Part shown: positions 1-10,368 of the stretch, one piece after another | Position numbering within the stretch: the stretch's first letter is position 1 | Layout: the number at the start of each line of letters is the position of its first letter | Source of the DNA: Coniella vitis | Lineage: Eukaryota > Ascomycota > Sordariomycetes > Diaporthales > Schizoparmaceae | Assembly: GCA_011317545.1 (NCBI GenBank) | Contig: WUJK01000003.1 | Location: 3,224,001-3,288,000, forward strand | Direction of reading: 5' to 3' | DNA: 64,000 nt | Notes under the pieces: generated by a model | Database searches by the model: none | What the model was told of the DNA's origin: nothing | What the model saw: only the letters and a program-made list of their open reading frames with translations | Made by a program: the position numbers and the translations under genes

Positions 1-2074
1 ACGACAGGCGTCAGCAGCTGTAGACTCGTAATTCGGGGTGGGAGAGCAAAATGCAGCTTCCTCAACTATCCAGCCAGGGATCCAAAAGCGGATCTGGCCG
101 AGATCCCTTGTGCAAGTGACTGGCACGTGGGTGCCATTCCATAGGTCAAAGATCGTCCAACGTCAATAACTGTGGGATTTGTGGATAGAAATTTTATATT
201 GGAAGCTAGTAGGCGTTTAAACTCCGCGTTCACGTTCAGATTATATTCGCTAATGCATGGATAGCATGTGACGAACTACCAAGACACGAAGTTGCCTACA
301 TAGTACTCACCTCTTGACAAGCTAGGCACTCATGGAGTTGATATACGTTCTGGGTGGTTTGGAAGAGAGGGGGAAAAAAAAAACTCTTTCCGTCACTGCC
401 CATGTGGACACTGAACTGTCTAGGGTATAGTACTTTCTCAATGTCGAGAACAGAAAACGGGGGTCGGGACGTCTTTTCTGCCGTTCGATTGTTCATTTCA
501 TATTATTTCTATTGTTATACCCATGTGGAAGAACCTTCTTTGCTTCCGTGACTATCAAGCACGGTGCATGTCCCCTCAAATGATCAACACGCAAGCCAGC
601 AGATTATTTGTGAAAAAAAAAAACATTGGAAATCACGAGATTGATTAACAAAAGAACAAGCATCTTCGTAGCGAGTGACTTATATATATAAAAGAAAAAC
701 CGAGCTCAAGCGTACCAAGGGCAAAACTCCCAAACCCCCCACCCCCCCGGGGCCTCTTCCTTCTATATTCCTAGGTTCTGCCGCGATCCATCTGGCTGAC
801 AGTCAACCTGTTCTTCTTCTCTTTCTGCTCTGCCTTTCCAATCCCCCCTCCCTTTTCTTTTCTCTTTTATATGGATAATTCGTTCGCGTTCTTTCCCATT
901 ATATCCTCCCCTCTTCTCTCCTACAAACTTCTGACATCCTATCTACTTCGTCTTCTTATATAAATTAGACCTCTTATTCCCTTCCTCCATCATATCTGAA
1001 CCCTCTCGCTCTTTCCGCGCCCCCCTTTTTTTCTTTCTTTTTCTCTTCCCCCAGCCTTCGCAAAACTCTGTGCATCTTCATATCTTTTATTCGTTGTAGT
1101 GCTTGGCTAAATACACACACACACACAGGCACAAAGGCAGCGATGTTGGAACTACTGGACAAAGTAACGGCCCGGTCATGTATGCATGCATTGACATGAG
1201 CAGGGGAACCAAGTTGACCAAGAAAAGCCAAGGCGAACAAATAAAACGAACGAACGAACGAATCAAAACAAACCCAACCAAGTCAAACATATCTCCAAAA
1301 AAAAAAAAAAAAAAAAAAAAGAGAGAGAGCAACGAGAATAAAGGGATGGGGGGGGGGACAGGAAGTAAGTAGTCCTCAGGTAAGGTAGAGTAAGAGCACA
1401 TACAAATTAGGACGAGAAATATCCCTAGATTCCAAAAGAAGAAGAAAAGACAAAGCTTAAATTAAAGCAAAGAGAAACCCCGGTCAAAAAAGGCTGGCTG
1501 GATTGGATAGGTCATACAGGGATAGTAATGGATGGGGTTCGATAGAACAGGCGGGATTTTCATCATCCCAAAGAAAAAGAATTTGAGTTAAATAAAAGAA
1601 TACATTCTGTATCGGGCTTGCATTACGGCGTTGAACGCACCGTGGGTGTGTTTGCGGGTATGCCCTTTTTTTGGGGGGACGTTTTTCTTTCGTATTCACT
1701 AGTACGTGGATAGTAGCACGATTGAAAGGCTCTTGGTTTTTCGACTACTTTGCTCACATCTCGGCTCTCTGCCCTCAGCTTAACGGGCGACAAAGAAGAA
1801 GAAGAAGCAGTAAAGCGAGGTTTCTCACCGCACCGTCGTATGGCTAGGGGGGTTACAAATATATATGAGTCAAGATGCTGCAGACATTCATCTTGGCCAA
1901 AAGCATGGCTGACCCTCGTACATGCACGCTGAGCACTGCTTTTGAACAAGGGAAGTTGACACCAAAAGATCACAAACGAACTGTGGTGATCACTATGCAA
2001 GAAAGCACATACCAGCAACCAGACGGCGCTATTGACTCAGCACCATCTTCTTTTCAAACGCATACAATCCCCGT
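1..2074. other. Intergenic, downstream of DPB4-like gene
   Basis: No gene is supported here. The stretch holds homopolymer and simple repeats: a 24-A run at 1297-1320 followed by a short GA repeat, a GAAC tetranucleotide run near 1248-1261, and an ACAC run near 1113-1127. One copy of the TACATAGTA motif lies at 297-305. Short open frames are low in complexity and show no recognisable domain. The part next to 2075 is probably the 3' UTR of the polymerase epsilon subunit gene. Confidence 0.6.
1297..1320. repeat. Poly-A tract, 24 bp
   Basis: An uninterrupted run of 24 A, directly followed by a short GA dinucleotide stretch. It is a simple-sequence tract with no other sign of a retroposon tail. 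Confidence 0.95.
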
Positions 2075-3635
2075 CTAATCACTGTGGTTGCCATCGTCCA
2101 GCGCCTCATCGTCGTCCGGCTTATCTTCCCGCTCCTCGAGCTCATCCTGGTCCGCCTCCACGGCCTCCTCCTCGTCCTCGTCCTCTTCCTCTTGGACTTC
2201 GTCGTCTTCCTCATCTTCCTCCTCGTCGGGCACAGATTCGGGGTCAGAGGCATCATTGAGCTCCTCATCGACATCCATCATCTTGGCGTCAGCGTCAGTC
2301 TTTGCCTTCTTGGCACGATGATGTCCGCTCCCCGTCGCAAAGCCCGCAGCCGAGGTAATCGTTGTGTTGTCAACGCCGGCGGTGGCATCTCCTTCCGTGC
2401 CTGCCATGGCAACATCGGCGCCGCTGCCCTCTTCCGAGCCTTTGGTTGACTTCTTGGTCGCTGCGACCTTCTTGCGGTACGCAGAGCGCTTGGTCGTTTG
2501 TGTCTCATTGAACTCTATAGCCGATCAAACAAAGAAAGACGCGAGGGGTAATTGTCAGTCATGTGTTTTTCTTGTTTGTTTCTCCCGTGCTACCATCTCA
2601 GGTAGAGGAGCAGAGGATTTGGTGTCATCAAGGAACTTTCAGACTGGGGGCATAATGCGTACTTTGGAACTCGGCTTCGACGCGCTCGCGCATAAAGCCG
2701 TACTCTATGTCGTCTAGTGCACGGAACACGTCCGCCGGCATGATTGTCTTTTTGCTCTGCAACGCCGTGATTTCGTTGGCCCTATTGTGCGAGTCCGTCT
2801 TGAAACGTCAGCTCACTTCCTTCTTGTGCATGGGTGGGTGTGCGCAGATATTCTAGCATGTGATTTTTTTGGGGGGGGGGGACAGGCTCATCGTACGCGT
2901 TTGCAAGGTGATTTATAAAGACCGTTGCGCTCTTGGTCATGGCAAGGATCGCATTTGCTTGTATTTGGGTGTTTGGCGGGAGAACGCCCTTTGCAAGTCG
3001 GGTGATGATAGACTTTGGCAATTGTAGCTCCTAGACGCAATTGTAGCAAAAGAAGAACCAACATGTTAGTCCTGAAGTTGTTCTTTTCTGGCCTTGTCAT
3101 TCCCAGACGAGGCAGGCGCATTGACGGAGAATTCACGCATGATGCATACCTCAATCGGAATCGTAATAGCCTCCTTGGGGTGTCCACCCGGGCCACTCTT
3201 CTCTTCCTTCTCTTTGCCCTTCTCTAGCGACGTAGGGTGCGAGGGTGTGCCAGCGCCAGCGCCGGGCCCCATTTTGGCTGCTGTGAAATTGACTGTGTCT
3301 GGGATCTGCGCAGGGCCGGGAGGAGGCAGGCTTGGAGGAGGCATCGAGGTGTCCATGGTCGGCAGGGCGAGGGCGGGCGAGGCTGAGGAGGGCGCGGGCG
3401 CGGGCGCCAGTGCTGGTGCTGGTGCTGGTGCTGGTGCTGGTGCGAGGACGGGCTGTTGCGAGTGTTGGTGTAGTTGCTGTTGTTGATGGCGGTGTTGTGG
3501 TGCTACTGGGCCCGTGGCAGCAGCGGCAGCTATGGGCACTGGAGAAGGCGAGTTGCTGTCTTCTATGGGCGCGAACTTCGCAAAGGATGCAGAAGCGTCG
3601 CTCTTGCGATGAGGATCGCTCTTGCGCGACGGCAT
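2075..3635 (-). CDS. DPB4: DNA polymerase epsilon subunit D (Dpb4/POLE3-like histone-fold protein)
   Basis: Four exons are read on the minus strand: 3635-3150, 3030-2897, 2781-2663 and 2514-2075. All introns are GT-AG, giving 392 residues. Residues about 163-250 form a CBF/NF-Y-type histone fold: it opens LPKSIITRLAKG, contains QANAILAMTKSATVFINHLANAA, and closes with KKTIMPADVFRALDDIEY. The following RVEAEFQKFNETQTTKRSAYR is characteristic of Dpb4. Dpb4 pairs with Dpb3 in the polymerase epsilon holoenzyme and also serves in ISW2/CHRAC-type remodelling. The C-terminus is a strongly acidic Glu/Asp tail with Lys-rich patches, common in this family. Unusual is the first exon: 162 residues of Ala/Pro/Gln-rich sequence before the fold, whereas yeast Dpb4 has almost none. 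The exon joins were derived by eye from frame and homology. A related histone-fold subunit cannot be fully excluded. Confidence 0.88.
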
Positions 3636-5335
3636 GGTGGGCGAACAGGAGGAGGATAAGAAGGCGATCGGATGGTTTCGTCACAGTTACGATTGGGAAA
3701 CCGAGGCAGGAAAGGGCTGAATAGATCAAGTGGATGACCCGTTGCCGCGATCGGAATGGTAATAGTGTGTTGGGGCGAACGTGTGGTCGGCGTTGGCGCG
3801 CGCAATGTGATTTCCAACGTAGATGGAGAGGGCTATGGGGAGTCAACTTTGGAGAGGTCAGACGTTCCGAGTTGCTTGTATAGATGGTTGTGCTGATTGA
3901 TCGTATTTCCGTGTCTGCTCTGGCTGGCTATGTTGTGCTGTCGAATGCTGGAGACTTGCTGCTCTTCGGTGTACTGTGGTGGTGGAGGAGTTGGATTGGC
4001 GTTTCTCTAGGCCGACTTCATTCCCCGAAAATTTACAGGGAGCTTGAGTGTACTGTACGTACTTGCAGAGGTTCCGCGACCACGCGACGCGCATCGTCGG
4101 ACTGCAGGGGTCCCCCTCATCTTCTACTACATAGTACTATGTACATGGTCTATACGTAGTACACTGGCAGACTGGCAGACTGGGTAGCAAATGAAGTGCC
4201 AACCTGTGCTTAGCTAAGGCTCACAGTGACTAAGTATACAGGTCCCCGACTGCATACCGATTATTTGGCCGATCTTCATCAGTCAAACATCGTGCACAAC
4301 ACAACTACTACACAGGAATTCTGATTTCTAATCACCTACAGGTTGAAATTGTAGTTGCTATAGTGTCAGTTTGGCTTCTCATCCAGAGCATATTTGATTC
4401 CTGCGTCTCGAAACGAGATGGGCCCTAGGAAAACGTCACACGTGTTGTTCTGAAATCGGGCGTAAATGAACATGATGTTGAGTTTGAGGAATTTGAGTAG
4501 GTAGTGCTAAAATAGTCGATACAGATCGATATCTGTGCAATAATCCAACTATGGAAATTGCCTCAAGAGTCGAGGTCAATCGTTGCTCAAGCGCAGTTCC
4601 GCAACATCGTTTCTCGATTGCGGGAGTAGGTGGCGATACAACTCGTCGAACGAGTATTGCTCAACAATACCCTGGTTCGGCAATGCTCTGACCAGTTTCA
4701 AAGTGAGCAAATAAATGCAAAAACGACATGCAGGTCCCCCCCCCCCCCGGATTCACACCAGCGAAACACGTTGGTTGTCAAAAAGCCGCCCCACAATATT
4801 GGGTATATCCATCGCACTGATACTTCTCGTTATTTCGTAGATACATAGGGGAAAAAGAAAGAAAGAAAGAAAGAAATGCGTGCAGCGTGTTGTTTCCATT
4901 TGTTGTTGTTTTGTTTGCCGTCATCTTATGTCTCTATCCTGTCTGGTGCTGTATTTGACCCAGCAACGATTAGGTGAGCCAAAATAGAATCATGAGGCAG
5001 CGAGATGAGCTTCGTCAGTAGGATACCCTTTCTTCTTCAGCCTTCGATTCGAGTAACGGGATAGGTTAAGGTCGGATACAGTCGGTAATCGACGGTCAAA
5101 GATTAAGTAAGAGGCAGATCCCCATACATGCTTGCATAGCACCGTGTTCAAAAGTGTGGAGATGCGTAGGAAGACATAGAGAAGTCTGGTTCGCGAGCTA
5201 GTCGCATGCATACCCTGCTTGAATGTATGATGGCAGGTGTACATGCACACGACTCAATATGGCGCATCTCAATGAGCTGTGCGTTTGGCGTCAACGACGC
5301 AATTGCCAATGCAACCAGTCCGTTACCGATTATGC
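3636..5335. other. Intergenic between DPB4-like gene and membrane-protein gene
   Basis: No coding sequence is supported. The stretch holds the 5' flank of the polymerase epsilon subunit gene, a perfect 16-bp palindrome at 4128-4143, a run of 12 C near 4737-4748, and a GAAA tetranucleotide run near 4857-4876. Confidence 0.6.
4128..4143. repeat. Perfect palindrome TACATAGTACTATGTA
   Basis: This 16-bp sequence equals its own reverse complement. It is two copies of the 9-mer TACATAGTA, one per strand, sharing the central bases. It is the most complete version of a motif scattered through the intergenic DNA of the window. Its function is unknown. Confidence 0.95.
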
Positions 5336-6313
5336 TCAGCCGATTGCACGCCCAATATCTTCTGGTCGGATGAAACGGGGTGAAATAAGATCCTGGCTTT
5401 CATGAGACCACTCATTGGAGAGCGATAGCCCGGGTGGCGATTGCGGCGATGAGATGGAGTACGAGTACGATCGGTAATGGCCTGGGTAGTACTCGTGAGA
5501 GTTTCTGTAGGGGTCGGCGTCGGTATAGGGAATTGTGTCAGAGTATGCGACTTCCTCGCCAAGCCTATATAGGCTGGAACTCGACCTCGAACTCTTGCGT
5601 CGTACATGTGCTTGGTGTGGAATACGCGGCACCTTGTAAAGGCGAGAACCGTGACGTTTAGGGCTTTGAAGGTAGGGGACATCGCCTGGAATAGCTTGGT
5701 CTGTTAGGCCTTCCCGAGCATTGGGGGCCCTTGCGTGAATGGGAGTGAAGGGGAGTTCTTTGTCGAAGCTCAATCTGCTGCCATCCCAGCTCATTGTGCT
5801 GTTGTGTCCGGGCGTGGAGGGGGACCGTACCCACTGCTCCTCGGATGTGCGCGCATAGACAATGACGCTCGGCGGCTTCTTTGCAGAGCTGGTAGACTCA
5901 TGCCTTCGATGGCCTCGGTCACTCAGCTGCGAGGAGCGTTGTGCAGTGATATGAGCTAGGTTGCTCTCGAGAGACTTTTCGACGCGATGACCTTTCCACG
6001 TTTCAATTTCGTCGTCGCCAATGGGTGTGATGCCACGGTTGAACAGCCTAGTACGTCTGCGTCGATGCTGAATGAAAACCCAAATTGACCCGCAAATGAG
6101 CAAAAGGCCCACAGACAATACAGTGCTCAAAATGATCACGTTTGTCCGGCTCACACTAGGAGTTGCTCTGCTCTGGGCGTTTGCGGCACTCGTGCTTCGT
6201 GGCTTGACTGCTGCCATGGGTACAGACATGAGGTTATCGTCGGACGCGGACAGGACCTCTGGCGGTTGGTCATTTCCTCTGGGGAGGGTCAGGGCTCGCG
6301 TGTGGGTTGTCAT
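5336..6313 (-). CDS. Single-pass membrane protein, Ser-rich cytoplasmic tail (unrecognised)
   Basis: From the first in-frame ATG (6313) the frame encodes 325 residues. A short Ser/Thr/Ala-rich N-terminal part is followed by one hydrophobic helix at about 59-81 (NVIILSTVLSVGLLLICGSI) and a stop-transfer cluster HRRRRTR. The rest is a roughly 240-residue hydrophilic, Ser/Arg/Tyr-rich tail. This layout (short outside, one helix, long disordered cytoplasmic tail) is common among fungal plasma-membrane proteins with a variable Cys-rich outer domain. The frame stays open upstream to about 6427 without an ATG and contains TPCQQCSF. An additional upstream exon carrying a signal peptide and Cys-containing ectodomain is therefore likely but could not be fixed. 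No conserved domain was recognised and the function is unknown. Confidence 0.55.
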   Translation of the reverse strand: MTTHTRALTLPRGNDQPPEVLSASDDNLMSVPMAAVKPRSTSAANAQSRATPSVSRTNVIILSTVLSVGLLLICGSIWVFIQHRRRRTRLFNRGITPIGDDEIETWKGHRVEKSLESNLAHITAQRSSQLSDRGHRRHESTSSAKKPPSVIVYARTSEEQWVRSPSTPGHNSTMSWDGSRLSFDKELPFTPIHARAPNAREGLTDQAIPGDVPYLQSPKRHGSRLYKVPRIPHQAHVRRKSSRSSSSLYRLGEEVAYSDTIPYTDADPYRNSHEYYPGHYRSYSYSISSPQSPPGLSLSNEWSHESQDLISPRFIRPEDIGRAIG

Positions 6314-9300
6314 GGGAGCGAGCTCGGTTGCCCTGCTCTGGAATAGCCAGACAAATGAGCACTGTTGGCATGGGGTCTTGTAGACGGTATGGATATCGGC
6401 TGGGCCGGATGGCGCTTTACCAAGCAAGCCCTTCTTGCGTGGTGTCGTGCATTAGACTGTTATGAAGTGTTAATGTCGAGAACCCTGTGTAAGTCTTTTG
6501 CCATACAATTTCGGAAAGGACATTTGGGGCATATCATAACGCTCCCAACAGAGACACAACAAGCCTGCCCCGATGGATCTAATCCCAATTCAAGTGTGAA
6601 GCATTAGTTGCCCTCGAAGGATGTCGATGCTGAATCCACTGGGATTGTTCGGCTCCGGTTTGGCAGTGGTCACTGGATACAGCCATCCTTGACCATTGAG
6701 CAAGGAAACAGAGAGCTTTGCGAGAAGCCAGGCATATGTAAAAGAGAGAAAGACAGCCCACTAACCAATAGGGCCAGCAAATATTCACCAGGTCGATACT
6801 GTTTCGAATCACCGACCAGTCCAAAGGGAACCGAGGAGAAGGAGAAGAAGATGATGATGAAGATGAAGATGAAGAGGCCGAAGCCGACGTGCGGTCAGTT
6901 CAAACGAGTGACAGAGCCAAAGGCAGGCTGCACTGAGCTGAGCTGGGCTGGGCTGGGCGCACACTCGTGTTGAGATGCTGTCGGGGATCGGGCGAGATGC
7001 CTCTAAGTAGGCTCTGGGACCATTCAGCAGGCGACTAGACGACGGATGCCGGATGCTGGACTATATGTTTGCATAACAAGCCATGTATGGGATCGTAGGT
7101 AGGGCACACGTCCAAGTGCTGGCTGACACAACCAAGACCCGAGAGACAAGGAAATCCCACACCTTCCAACCAGCCGTAAGACACACACACGGGTGGTGTG
7201 AAGGCCAGGCTTGGAGGGGCGCTGTTGGAGTGGGCGAGGCGAGTATAAGTATGGGCCAGGTGAATATATTGCTACCTAGCTGAGAAGGAGGGGGTGGCAC
7301 CATCAGCCAGCTTTTTGAGGCCCCAGAGAAAGAAAGAAAGACTTGATTGCTGTTTCAAGAGTGACTGAGGCCCACATACTTGCATAGCACTGTACTATGT
7401 ACCTCCTGGGTAGTACTATGTGTGTCGCTAGGTAGTAAGCAGATAGGGACAAAGCCTAAAAGGGAGGCCGCTCTGGGTGCTGGCGCGGGCGCCGGCGCTG
7501 GCGCACGCGCATGTCCACGCGATGGTGGTGGGTTTTTGGTGGAGGAGAGGGCAGGAGCGCGTGCGTTTTCCCAGCGATGCGTATGGGCTACCTGTTGCGG
7601 TCTAGCGGCAGGGGCACCTTCGCACCTACCTCGGCAGCAGCTTTTCTATCTGCTACATAGTTACATACTACGAGTACTTGCATACTATGGTACTCTGTGT
7701 CTACAGGCCTCGTGTGCTGCCAGCATGCAACCCCCCCCCCTTAGCCCTGCTTCAGCCAATCAACAACAGCCCATCGCCAGGGCTTCTCGGCCGCTCGCAA
7801 ATCTAGATTTGGCAAGCGCAGATGCAGCCCTCGCTGGCTCTCGTCCGAGCCACCTCCATCACCATCAGTAGCAGCAGCAGTTGTACCAGCAACAGCAGCA
7901 GCAAAGCCTAATTGCTTTGCTAGCGTTGGGCAAAAGCTGCAATGTGCTGAAGAAGGAATGCCTGGTGGGCAAAGGAAGAAAGCACCGACGGCAACAATTC
8001 AAGGTCCCGTACCGTCTACCCCAATCCCACCCCTGACATCGTTCAAACCAGAGCAGGGTCAGGCCGTGCTTTGACAAGGCCGGGGGTTTAGTGGATCGCG
8101 AGAAACGCCGGGGTTGCAACAGGGATGGAGCTTGATTGTGTCTGATAGCACCTGCGGTGCCCATCCAACCTCACACACCCTCTCTTTCCACCATAGGCCC
8201 CGAGAACGTTTGGGGCCGAGCACTTTCAGCTTCAACGGCTGAGGAGGTGCATTTCTCTACCAAAAAGCAGCGCTCTGCTGCGCCTCGAGTGGCAAGTGAG
8301 CCGGTCCTGGTTGCTTGCAGTTCTCCATCACCATCACCACCACCCAGTCGAGCCAAAAAGCGGTTGCAGATGCAATCTGAGGGCACATCCAATCCAAGGC
8401 CAAAGACACTGCTGAGGCCAACCTGCGCCTGTCTTGGCTGCTGCAAAGAGCATGCATACAACAGATACCAGATACAGGCCGTGGCGGAGCTAAAGGGTCC
8501 TTGATTCCTTAGGCTTAAAGTGCTTGGCAAAAGACGCCGACGACGACACGCCGCCACGCATATCACTATATATGTACGTGGCGAGGTCGAAGATACGGCC
8601 CTGCATGCAGATGCACACTTTGCATCCAGACAGAGAGACAAACAAACAAACAAACAAATGCACCAGTCATACATCGCTATTGCACAGTATACAGTACTAC
8701 ATAGTAGCTACGCATGCCGTGCTTCCGTGACCGGAGCTGTCAATCGGTGTCGATCTTGGCGATAGGACGAGCTTGCATACATTGCACCACGCAGTGAGTT
8801 GAAACCTGCGTGCGCAAGTGCTTGATGACCATACTATGTAGTGAGCATTTGCTATGGGCCATAAGAGAGTGTGTATAGGATCTCCTAGATTCATTGTGTC
8901 CCGGTCACTCATTTCATGTAATGTGCCAGTCTGATATTATGTATCTATCATTGTACTATACAAACATTCCTTTTGCTTCGTCCCGATCCCATTCTCGTGC
9001 AGACGGAAGAAGAGAATGAAGAAGAAGAAAAAAGACAGCACAACATACGATGTACCTTTTCACTGACTGACATGAAAAGTGGAGAGATCCACATGCCCAT
9101 CCTACTATACTATGACACAGTACATAAGTAGGGTCGTCTGCCGCTTGCCGTCTTTTTCTCTCCTCTGAACAGACCAGTTTCTGGCTTTTGTGTTGGTATA
9201 CCATGTGCCAACGCGCATCTACGCGACGTATCAGGTTAATGGGTCCTGTTCTATATACTAGGAAGTACTATGTACGTAGCCAGGGCCGGAAACAAGAAAA

Positions 9301-9860
9301 GCTCCGGGAAGAAAGAAAAAAAAGAGAGAGAGTGTGAGAATAACCCCCGCTACGATATCATGTAACCACGTAGCAGTACATTCATGCAGTAAAAAGAAAG
9401 CAAGTCATTAAGCACGCAAGCAGGATGCCAAATGCTCTGCAAAACCATCGATTGCGAAAAGGTTTTTGGCTGCTGCACTATGTAATATCAAGAAGTGCCA
9501 CACAGGTACATACATATCATCATCTCTTTTCTGGTCTTTTTCTTTTTCTGGGTCCGGCTTGCGGGGGAATGATGCGGCCCGATTGTCCGCAAGTATCTTT
9601 GCCAGGGTGGATGTGTTGTTGTTATCTCTCAAATACGCACTTGTTACTTTGTAAGCGTGCTACGTATAGTATACCGACACGGCGGTGGGCGAGAGGATTG
9701 CCAACGGCAGATGCACAACAACAAATCCTATCAGAAAGAAGAAGACGAAAGATGACTGACACTGAGGAGGATCCCCTGGGGACGCAGCCCAGCTACTAGT
9801 ACTATGTATATTATTATGTAGCCAGTCAGCCCAGGGCCCTTGCTTCCGGTACCGACCTGG

Positions 9861-9863
<3 letters not shown>

Positions 9864-9910
<47 letters not shown>
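9864..9910. repeat. Poly-T tract, 47 bp
   Basis: An uninterrupted run of 47 T, the longest homopolymer in the window. It lies between TACTATGTA at 9800-9808 and TACATAGTA at 9937-9945, which form an inverted pair. GCCCAGG and CCTGGGC lie in inverted orientation just to its left. The length may be affected by sequencing slippage. Confidence 0.9.
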
Positions 9911-9912
<2 letters not shown>

Positions 9913-10207
9913 CAACCGAGACAAAATGGATTTACATACATAGTATGCGGGAATCAAGCAGGCAGGTGGGTTTTGGTTTTTGTGTAAACGCACACACGCA
10001 CACATCATGTCCATCCCAAGAGCGAGCTCGTATCCAACCAGGTGAGAATTGACTTGTCCCCGCCCCCTGCATCAACTCAATAGTTGGCAATCTGTACCTG
10101 ACTTACACCTGCAAGGAACGGCGGGAAATTCCACCCGTTGCCCAGGGCTGCAAACCTTTATCTCTCAGCAGACTGACTAGTGATCAGGTGCTACTGCTGA
10201 TGGGTGG

Positions 10208-10236
10208 CGGTGGTGGTGGTGGTGGTGGTGGTGGTG
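10208..10236. repeat. (GGT)n microsatellite
   Basis: About nine tandem GGT units in non-coding sequence. No reading frame that uses it is supported. Confidence 0.9.
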
Positions 10237-10333
10237 AGCACGTAGTAATCATCATCGGTTCCCAATGCAGGAACAAGAACAGTAACAACAACCAAGGCCT
10301 AGCAAAAAGAAGGCGTGCAGGCAGCCAGCCAGC

Positions 10334-10334
10334 C

Positions 10335-10367
<33 letters not shown>

Positions 10368-10368
10368 C
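10334..10368. repeat. (CAGA)n microsatellite
   Basis: About eight tandem CAGA tetranucleotides, preceded by a short CAGC run. Confidence 0.9.
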
